Source: Bacillus sp. EB106-08-02-XG196
Lineage (GTDB): Bacteria; Bacillota; Bacilli; Bacillales; Cytobacillaceae
Length of the DNA stretch: 64,000 nt
Assembly (NCBI RefSeq): GCF_013396335.1
Contig: NZ_JABWSY010000003.1
Span: 186,001 to 250,000 of the forward strand
Direction: 5' to 3'
Shown here: piece by piece, positions 57,319-64,000 of the stretch
Position numbering within the stretch: position 1 is the first letter of the stretch
Layout of the letters: every line of letters starts with the position of its first letter
The notes under the pieces: generated by a model
Told to the model about the DNA's origin: nothing
The model's input: only the letters and a program-made list of their open reading frames with translations
Databases searched by the model: none
Position numbers and translations under genes: made by a program

Positions 57319-58863
57319 ATGACTGTGGATATGAAACCTCTCCAAGAAACTTTAAATGATAGAGTCGAACAAATTAAAAAGGGAGGACCTCCCAAATATC
57401 ACGAGAAAAACCAAGAGCAGGGAAAACTGTTCGTCCGCGATCGTTTATCATTATTATTCGATTCTGAGCTTGAACTAGAGGATGGTCAATTTGCAAACTT
57501 CATGGCGGGGGATCTTCCTGCAGACGGAGTTGTGACTGGGATGGGCAAGATTAATGGCCAGACGGTCTGTGTGATGGCCAATGATTCAACAATCAAAGCC
57601 GGTTCTTGGGGTGCTCGTACGGTTGAGAAAATCATTCGAATCCAAGAAACAGCAGAAAAACTTCGAGTGCCATTATTATACTTGGTTGATTCGGCTGGAG
57701 CGCGGATAACGGACCAGGTGGAAATGTTCCCTGGGCGTCGCGGTGCAGGAAGAATCTTTTACAATCAAGTAAAACTTTCAGGTAAAATTCCTCAGATCTG
57801 TATTCTGTTTGGACCATCTGCTGCGGGTGGAGCCTACATACCAGCTTTTTGTGACATTGTCATTATGGTTGATAAAAATTCATCGATGTACCTGGGTTCA
57901 CCAAGAATGGCTGAAATGGTTATTGGTGAAAATGTAACCCTGGAGGAAATGGGCGGCGCTCGCATGCATTGTTCGGTTTCAGGCTGCGGTGATGTTCTTG
58001 CGAAAAATGAGGAAGAAGCCATTTCAATGGCTAGAAACTATCTTTCTTATTTTCCTGCCAATTTTTCAGAGAAACCGCCAGTTCGTGAGGCAGTGGATCC
58101 TAAAGAATTGAAGAAACCATTAGAAGAGCTGATTCCGGTTAATCAAAATTCACCTTTTAATATGCATGATCTAATTGGTGGAATTATTGATGAAGGCTCC
58201 TTCTTTGAGATAAAAAAACTATTTGCGGGCGAGCTTATTACCGGACTTGCACGCATGGATGGAAAACCTGTCGGAATTATTGCCAATCAGCCGCGTGTGA
58301 AAGGCGGGGTATTATTCCACGATTCAGCAGATAAGGCCGCAAAATTTATTAACCTTTGTGATGCCTTCCATATTCCACTTTTGTTTCTAGTTGATGTGCC
58401 TGGTTTTATGATCGGTACAAAGGTAGAAAGGGCAGGAATCATTCGCCATGGTGCGAAAATGATTTCAGCAATGGCTGAAGCAAGTGTTCCAAAAATCTCG
58501 GTTATCGTACGTAAAGCATATGGCGCAGGTCTTTATGCAATGGCTGGCCCTGCGTTTGAACCGGATGCTTGTCTTGCTTTGCCTTCAGCATCCATTGCGG
58601 TTATGGGACCAGAAGCAGCAGTTAATGCCGTTTATGCGAATAAAATTGCAGCACTGCCTGAAGAGGAGCGTGCCGCCTTCATCGAACAAAAACGTGAGGA
58701 ATATAAAGAGGATATCGATATTTATAATTTGGCTTCCGAAATGGTCATTGACGGTATTATCCCAGCAAACTCATTACGTAAGGAACTTATAAATCGTTTT
58801 GAGGCCTATTCTTCAAAATATCTCATCTTCTCAGAACGAAAACACGCAGTATATCCAGTCTAA
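57319..58863 (+). CDS. yngE: Acyl-CoA carboxylase carboxyltransferase subunit (YngE-like)
   Basis: 514 residues. Crotonase-fold halves with FGPSAAGGAYIPAFCD and MVDKNSSMYLGSPRM (acyl-CoA side), then the C-terminal biotin half FLVDVPGFMIGTKVERAGIIRHGAKM and RKAYGAGLYAMAGPAFEPD. The motif order fits methylcrotonyl- or propionyl-CoA carboxylase beta subunits; the neighbours favour methylcrotonyl-CoA. Start ATG 57319 behind GAGGAGG. Last gene of the operon. Confidence 0.93.
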   Translation: MTVDMKPLQETLNDRVEQIKKGGPPKYHEKNQEQGKLFVRDRLSLLFDSELELEDGQFANFMAGDLPADGVVTGMGKINGQTVCVMANDSTIKAGSWGARTVEKIIRIQETAEKLRVPLLYLVDSAGARITDQVEMFPGRRGAGRIFYNQVKLSGKIPQICILFGPSAAGGAYIPAFCDIVIMVDKNSSMYLGSPRMAEMVIGENVTLEEMGGARMHCSVSGCGDVLAKNEEEAISMARNYLSYFPANFSEKPPVREAVDPKELKKPLEELIPVNQNSPFNMHDLIGGIIDEGSFFEIKKLFAGELITGLARMDGKPVGIIANQPRVKGGVLFHDSADKAAKFINLCDAFHIPLLFLVDVPGFMIGTKVERAGIIRHGAKMISAMAEASVPKISVIVRKAYGAGLYAMAGPAFEPDACLALPSASIAVMGPEAAVNAVYANKIAALPEEERAAFIEQKREEYKEDIDIYNLASEMVIDGIIPANSLRKELINRFEAYSSKYLIFSERKHAVYPV

Positions 58864-58871
58864 ATAGTAAC

Positions 58872-58934
58872 AAAAACCGAGGGGACGTTTCTCATGGCCA
58901 CAAATGGCCGGGAGAAACGTTCCCTTGGTTTTAT
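58872..58934. terminator. Strong bidirectional terminator, acyl-CoA operon / gltC
   Basis: A long stem AAAACCGAGGGGACGTTTCTC against GAGAAACGTTCCCTTGGTTTT (mostly paired), with an inner ATGGCC/GGCC hairpin. It lies between two converging genes. Confidence 0.88.
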
Positions 58935-59836
58935 TGTTTATACTGCTCCAGCCTGCTGAAATATTCGATAAGGAATTGATAGAAATTCTTTTCGGATGGT
59001 GCAATGTCTCGGTGTTTCGGAGTAATGACCCCAACTGTCCGCATGGCTTTTGGCATTTCTATGGGTACCTTGACTGTGAACCGGGGGACAGAGTCATAGA
59101 AAGTACTCTCTGGTAATAGGCTAACGCCGATTCCTGCGGAAACAAGTCCTTTTAAAGCATCCATATCCTCTCCTTCGGACGCAATGTTCGGCTCGAATCC
59201 TGCCGCATGACAAGCATCTACAGCAATCTTTCGAAGGACATAGCCATCTGGAAATAAGACGAATCGATCTGTTCGCAAGTCACTTAAATAGAGACTTTTT
59301 CGATCGGCCAAGGGGTGATGCTCAGGAAGCAAGACAACGATATTTTCCATAAATAAAATCTTAGTCTCAAGATCTGGTTCCTTCAACGGAACAGGGCCCA
59401 GAAAAGCTAAATCAATTTCACCATTTTTAACCGCATTGATTAAGTAGGCATAGGAACCATGCCGCAAATGGAAATTAACATTTGGTGCAACTTTCTTATA
59501 AGCCGAAATAAGATTTGGGAGCCAATAGATGGAGAGACTCGAAGGATACCCAATATGAAGCGTTCCTCCAAGTGGATTGAGATATTCTTCTACTTTTTCC
59601 TTTCCCTCTTCTAATGTTTTTAAAGCACCTTTTGCAAATTCTAAAAAAATATTTCCGACCTGTGTAATCTTAATATTCCTGCCGACTCTTTCTAATAACT
59701 TAACCCCCAGCTCCTCTTCCAGTTTGGTAATTTGATAGCTTACTGCTGATTGTGCCACGTTTAGATTTTCAGCTGCCTCTGTAACATGCTGCCGTTCTGC
59801 AACTTCGATTAAATAACGTAATTGACGAAGCTCCAA
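58931..59836 (-). CDS. gltC: LysR-type activator of glutamate synthase, GltC
   Basis: 301 residues. N-terminal helix-turn-helix (ELRQLRYLIEVAERQHVTEAAENLNVAQSAVSYQITKLEEELG). The effector domain has IGYPSSLSIYWLPN, LLPEHHPLAD, LFPDGYVLRKIA and GLVSAGIGVSLLPEST, close to remembered B. subtilis GltC. It activates gltAB when 2-oxoglutarate is high and represses on glutamate. Start is TTG 59836, giving the standard MELRQLRY beginning with AAAGGTGG upstream. Divergent from gltA. Confidence 0.93.
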   Translation of the reverse strand: MELRQLRYLIEVAERQHVTEAAENLNVAQSAVSYQITKLEEELGVKLLERVGRNIKITQVGNIFLEFAKGALKTLEEGKEKVEEYLNPLGGTLHIGYPSSLSIYWLPNLISAYKKVAPNVNFHLRHGSYAYLINAVKNGEIDLAFLGPVPLKEPDLETKILFMENIVVLLPEHHPLADRKSLYLSDLRTDRFVLFPDGYVLRKIAVDACHAAGFEPNIASEGEDMDALKGLVSAGIGVSLLPESTFYDSVPRFTVKVPIEMPKAMRTVGVITPKHRDIAPSEKNFYQFLIEYFSRLEQYKQ

Positions 59837-59969
59837 TGCTATTCCACCTTTCATTGATATAAAGATTAGATTGGTTTGATATAAATTATATATTGTTTGT
59901 ATCAATTAGAAAACCTAAAATAGTTCATATAAATATTTGACCAATTTAACCAATAGGGAGAGATTTGAA
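59837..59969. promoter_or_regulatory. gltC-gltA divergent control region
   Basis: 133 bp. TTGATA...TATCAA (about 59877-59904) forms an AT-rich inverted repeat suitable for a LysR-type site, but I cannot match it to the known GltC boxes with certainty. Confidence 0.4.
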
Positions 59970-62900
59970 ATGACGTATCATCAACTACCAAAAGCACAAG
60001 GTCTCTACCGTCCAGAATTTGAACATGATGCCTGCGGAATCGGCTTGTATGCTCACATAAAAGGGAATGCCACACATGATATTGTGGCAAAAGGACTAAA
60101 TATGCTTTGTAAATTGGATCATCGCGGCGGACAAGGGAGTGACCCGCTTACAGGCGATGGCGCGGGACTTATGGTTCAAATACCAGATCAATTTTTCCGC
60201 CAAGAATGTTCAACCATAGATTTACCTGAAAAAGGAAAATACGGTGTGGGGATGCTGTTTTTCTCAAAGGATGATACTGAACGGGAGAAAATAGAAACAT
60301 ATATTAATAAAATGGTCGAAAAAGAGGGACAAAGGGTGCTTGGCTGGAGAACAGTCCCAGTCAACGCAGAACCGATAGGGGTAACGGCACAGGAAAGCTG
60401 TCCGGTCATTCGCCAGTTGTTTGTTGGTGACAACGAAAATAGTACGGATTCATTAGCGTTTGAACGAAAATTATACGTCATTCGTAAACAAGCAGAAAAA
60501 TGGGCAAAGGAATCAGAATATCGTTTTTACTTTGCTAGTCTTTCGAGCAGGACGATTGTTTACAAAGGACTGTTAACGCCTGATCAGGTGGATCAGTTTT
60601 ATTTAGATTTACAGGATGAGAATTTTGTCTCTGCGTTTGCATTGGTGCACTCACGCTTTAGTACAAATACCTTTCCGAGCTGGGAAAGAGCACATCCTAA
60701 CCGATATTTAATTCATAATGGAGAGATTAATACACTTCAGGGAAACATTCAATGGATGAAGGCACGGGAAAGTGAATTTGTGTCAGAGGTGTTTGGAGCG
60801 GATTTGGAAAAAGTACTGCCAATCCTCGATACAGATGGAAGTGATTCCTCGATTCTAGACAATGCGCTTGAATTCTTGGTTCTTGCCGGCCGAAAGCCAG
60901 CACATGCAGCAATGATGCTTGTACCAGAGCCATGGTCTGATAATCCTCATATCACAGAGGAAAAGCGAGCTTTTTATGAATATCACAGTTCACTAATGGA
61001 GCCATGGGATGGACCGTCCGCGATTTCTTTCACGGATGGGAAACAAATCGGTGCGATTTTGGACCGGAACGGCCTGCGCCCGGCTCGTTATTATGTTACT
61101 GAGGATGATTATATTATTTTTTCCTCAGAGGTTGGCGTTATTGATGTAGAGCCAGAAAAGGTATTGTACAAAGAGCGCCTGCGCCCAGGAAAAATGCTAT
61201 TGATTGATTTAGAAGAAGGAAGAATCATTTCAGATGACGAGATCAAATCACAGTTAGCGAGTCAACAGCCGTATCAGCAATGGCTAAATGATCAGCTTGT
61301 TCGATTGGTGGAAAGAGAAGAGGCAGAGGAAGAGATTCCTGCTGATTTACTTGTCCTTCAAAAAGCGTTTGGATATACGTATGAGGATATTCAAAAATAC
61401 ATCCTTCCAGCAGTGACTGAAGGCAAGGATCCGCTTGGTGCGATGGGAAATGATATGCCTCTTGCTGTATTATCTGACCGGCCGCAAAACTTGTTCAACT
61501 ACTTTAAGCAATTATTTGCCCAAGTAACCAATCCACCGATTGACTCGATTCGTGAAGCCATTGTTACTTCCACCATTTCCTATTTAGGAGCAGAAGGAAA
61601 TTTACTTCATCCATCAGCAGAAAATTGCCGTCGGATTCAGTTGGAGACACCAATCCTAACCAACAGCCAGCTTGAAGAACTAAAGACGAACGGATTATTT
61701 AAAAGCCATGTAATCGACATCCTGTTTACAGAGGATTTAGAAAATAGCCTTAACGAAATTTGCCGCCAAGCAGACAAAGCCATTGCAAGCGGGGCAAGCT
61801 TAATTATCCTATCTGACCGGAATATGAATGCAAACGAAGTTGCCATCCCGTCGTTATTGGCAGCGAGCACCCTTCATCAAAACTTGATTCGTGAAGGATT
61901 AAGAACGAAGGCAAGTATCATTATTGAAACAGGGGAAGTAAGAGAAGTTCATCATTTTGCTGTGTTGTTTGGATATGGTGTTGATGCCATTAACCCTTAT
62001 CTAGTGTTCACTACCTATCAGCAAGCTGCCCGGGAAGGAACGATCCCATTCACTTATCAAGAAGCAGTGAAGAAGTATATCGATGCCATGACGGAGGGTG
62101 TTGTAAAGGTCATGTCCAAGATGGGGATTTCAACCGTGCAAAGCTACCGTGGTGCACAGATTTTTGAAGCAGTTGGAATCAGTTCAGATGTCATCGACAA
62201 CTACTTTACTGGAACAGTTTCCCAGCTTGGTGGAATTGGTTTAGACACGATTGCTCAGGAAGCGAAGCTGCGTCATGGTGAAGCTTTTACTGAAACAACT
62301 GACAAGACTTTAGAATCAGGCAGTAACTTTCAATGGAGACATGACGGGGAACACCATGCCTTTAATCCAGGAACCATCCATACTCTACAATGGGCTTGTC
62401 GCAACGGTGATTATGAATTATTTAAGAAATACTCGGCACAAGCAAATGAGGAAAGACTTGGGTTTTTACGCAACTTATTCTCCTTTAATGGAAAACGTAC
62501 AGCTATACCGATTGAAGAAGTAGAATCGGTTGATTCGATTGTCCGCCGCTTTAAAACGGGTGCGATGTCGTTTGGATCCATCAGTAAAGAAGCCCATGAA
62601 ACATTAGCGATTGCCATGAACCGATTAGGCGGAAGAAGCAACTCAGGTGAAGGCGGGGAAGATTCAAGCCGCTCATGTTTAGATGAAAATGGTGACAACA
62701 GAGGAAGTGCCATTAAACAAGTTGCATCAGGCCGTTTTGGTGTAAAGAGTCATTATCTTGTTAATGCCAAAGAGCTCCAAATTAAAATGGCACAAGGCGC
62801 AAAGCCTGGTGAAGGCGGGCAGTTGATGGGTACAAAGGTATATCCGTGGGTTGCGGATGTTCGAGGGGCAACGCCGGGAGTCAGCTTAATTTCACCGCCG

Positions 62901-64000
62901 CCGCACCATGATATTTACTCGATCGAGGATTTGGCGCAGCTGATTCATGATTTGAAAAATGCCAATCGTGAAGCCCGAATTAGCGTAAAGCTTGTTTCAA
63001 AAGGTGGTGTCGGAACCATTGCTGCTGGTGTAGCAAAAGCAGTAGCCGATGTGATTGTGATCAGTGGTTACGATGGTGGAACGGGTGCATCGCCAAAAAC
63101 GAGCATTCAGCACACTGGATTGCCTTGGGAGCTTGGGTTAGCAGAGGCACACCAAACACTTATGCTGAATGGATTACGTGACCGGGTTGTGCTGGAAACA
63201 GACGGGAAATTAATGACAGGTAAGGACGTTGTGATGGCAGCCTTGCTCGGAGCCGAGGAATATGGCTTTGCAACTGCACCGCTAGTAGTGCTTGGCTGTG
63301 TCATGATGCGTGTTTGTCATTTGGATACATGTCCGGTGGGAATTGCCACCCAAAACCCTGAGCTTCGCAGAAAATTCTCAGGTGAAGCTGATTATATTGT
63401 TAATTTTATGCGTTTTATTGCACAGGAAGTGCGTGAGCTTATGGCTGAGCTTGGATTTAGAAGTGTTGAGGAAATGGTTGGCCGCGTAGATGTGTTAACG
63501 GTAAGTGAGCGGGCAAAAACACATTGGAAGGCACAGCATTTAGATTTAACGTCGTTACTTTATAAGCCTGAAGGACACCGTACCTTCAAAACTCCACAAA
63601 ATCATAAAATTAACGAATCACTGGATATTAAACACATTCTTCCGGCCGTTCAACCAGCATTACAGCAGGGGACACCTGTAAATCTAAGTTTCCCGATTTC
63701 AAACATCAATCGTGTGGCAGGAACCATCGTTGGAAGTGAAATATCCAAACGCTATGGTGAAGAGGGCCTTCCGGAGGATACCATTACCTTACGATTTACG
63801 GGTTCTGCCGGACAAAGCTTTGGTGCCTTTGTACCAAAAGGAATGACGCTAGATCTTACCGGGGATGCGAACGATTATGTTGGTAAAGGCCTATCTGGCG
63901 GAAAAATTATCGTCAGAGCAGATGAGCAAACGAAGATAGCTTCTGGAGAAAACGTCATTGCTGGTAATGTGGCCTTTATCGGGGCAACAAGCGGTGAAGC
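59970..64000 (+). CDS. gltA: Glutamate synthase large subunit, 5' part
   Basis: Open to the end of the window: 1343 codons of an expected ~1520. ATG 59970 behind GGGAGAG. Cys22 in HDACGIG becomes the N-terminal nucleophile after removal of a 21-residue propeptide. Glutaminase domain to about 420 ([20 protein letters not shown]). The FMN domain contains [12 protein letters not shown] (about 887), and the 3Fe-4S cysteines lie in [15 protein letters not shown] (about 1109). The last visible part enters the C-terminal beta-helix domain. Makes two glutamates from glutamine and 2-oxoglutarate with GltB. Confidence 0.96.
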   Translation, partial: MTYHQLPKAQGLYRPEFEHDACGIGLYAHIKGNATHDIVAKGLNMLCKLDHRGGQGSDPLTGDGAGLMVQIPDQFFRQECSTIDLPEKGKYGVGMLFFSKDDTEREKIETYINKMVEKEGQRVLGWRTVPVNAEPIGVTAQESCPVIRQLFVGDNENSTDSLAFERKLYVIRKQAEKWAKESEYRFYFASLSSRTIVYKGLLTPDQVDQFYLDLQDENFVSAFALVHSRFSTNTFPSWERAHPNRYLIHNGEINTLQGNIQWMKARESEFVSEVFGADLEKVLPILDTDGSDSSILDNALEFLVLAGRKPAHAAMMLVPEPWSDNPHITEEKRAFYEYHSSLMEPWDGPSAISFTDGKQIGAILDRNGLRPARYYVTEDDYIIFSSEVGVIDVEPEKVLYKERLRPGKMLLIDLEEGRIISDDEIKSQLASQQPYQQWLNDQLVRLVEREEAEEEIPADLLVLQKAFGYTYEDIQKYILPAVTEGKDPLGAMGNDMPLAVLSDRPQNLFNYFKQLFAQVTNPPIDSIREAIVTSTISYLGAEGNLLHPSAENCRRIQLETPILTNSQLEELKTNGLFKSHVIDILFTEDLENSLNEICRQADKAIASGASLIILSDRNMNANEVAIPSLLAASTLHQNLIREGLRTKASIIIETGEVREVHHFAVLFGYGVDAINPYLVFTTYQQAAREGTIPFTYQEAVKKYIDAMTEGVVKVMSKMGISTVQSYRGAQIFEAVGISSDVIDNYFTGTVSQLGGIGLDTIAQEAKLRHGEAFTETTDKTLESGSNFQWRHDGEHHAFNPGTIHTLQWACRNGDYELFKKYSAQANEERLGFLRNLFSFNGKRTAIPIEEVESVDSIVRRFKTGAMSFGSISKEAHETLAIAMNRLGGRSNSGEGGEDSSRSCLDENGDNRGSAIKQVASGRFGVKSHYLVNAKELQIKMAQGAKPGEGGQLMGTKVYPWVADVRGATPGVSLISPPPHHDIYSIEDLAQLIHDLKNANREARISVKLVSKGGVGTIAAGVAKAVADVIVISGYDGGTGASPKTSIQHTGLPWELGLAEAHQTLMLNGLRDRVVLETDGKLMTGKDVVMAALLGAEEYGFATAPLVVLGCVMMRVCHLDTCPVGIATQNPELRRKFSGEADYIVNFMRFIAQEVRELMAELGFRSVEEMVGRVDVLTVSERAKTHWKAQHLDLTSLLYKPEGHRTFKTPQNHKINESLDIKHILPAVQPALQQGTPVNLSFPISNINRVAGTIVGSEISKRYGEEGLPEDTITLRFTGSAGQSFGAFVPKGMTLDLTGDANDYVGKGLSGGKIIVRADEQTKIASGENVIAGNVAFIGATSGE

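Overview
The window comes from a low-GC, endospore-forming member of the Bacillaceae (Neobacillus, Mesobacillus or Bacillus sensu lato; genus not resolvable from this sequence). The evidence is sporulation genes (spoVK, sirA, a Spo0E-type phosphatase, the yng operon) and long runs of gene order known from Bacillus subtilis: mutL / miaA-hfq-spoVK-hflX-ynbB-glnR-glnA, then lexA-yneA-yneB-ynzC-tkt-sirA-yneF, then ynzD-ccdA-ccdC-yneK, then yngJ-I-HA-HB-G-F-E, then gltC-gltA.

Layout. 1-24.2 kb is conserved core: the end of mutL, an unidentified membrane protein, an array of eleven 52-bp tandem repeats, an mreBH-like gene, tRNA modification (miaA), RNA chaperone (hfq), nitrogen control (glnR-glnA with a GlnR operator on a sigma-A promoter), the SOS switch (lexA/yneA with LexA boxes), transketolase, a heterodimeric ABC exporter (yheI/yheH type) and cytochrome c maturation (ccdA, ccdC; ccdB is absent). 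24.4 kb carries a selenocysteine tRNA (UCA anticodon, long variable arm), with no sel genes nearby. 24.8-36 kb is accessory DNA. An SPP1-like phage replication module (replisome organizer, helicase loader, DnaB helicase) lies on the minus strand. Its 3' end plus a 62-codon membrane-protein gene is present twice, as direct repeats of about 736 bp. These bracket a 7.5-kb sugar cassette: ArsR-type regulator, solute-binding lipoprotein, two permeases and a GH2 glycosidase. The left dnaB copy is cut off exactly at the repeat edge, as expected if a circle carrying part of dnaB had recombined into the resident gene.

36-50 kb is a looser mosaic: alpha/beta hydrolase, MGDG-synthase-type glycosyltransferase, several tiny genes (including an FbpA-like protein), catalase-peroxidase KatG, an old-yellow-enzyme/FAD fusion reductase, a GH1 6-phospho-beta-glucosidase and a secreted M14 peptidase. 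48.5-58.9 kb is a GAF/PucR-type regulator divergent from a seven-gene acyl-CoA operon: acyl-CoA dehydrogenase, acyl-CoA synthetase, biotin carboxylase, biotin carrier, HMG-CoA lyase, enoyl-CoA hydratase, carboxyltransferase. This matches the leucine/isovalerate route to acetyl-CoA and acetoacetate. The window ends inside gltA (glutamate synthase), divergent from its activator gltC.

The strongest candidates for a second look are the tRNA-Sec, the repeat-bracketed sugar cassette in a phage replication gene, the orphan replication module with its duplicated small membrane gene, and the two unrelated-looking repeat families that both have a 52-bp period. I did not find a clearly new multi-gene system. 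Identifications rest on reading motifs and on remembered family sequences; no database search was run.
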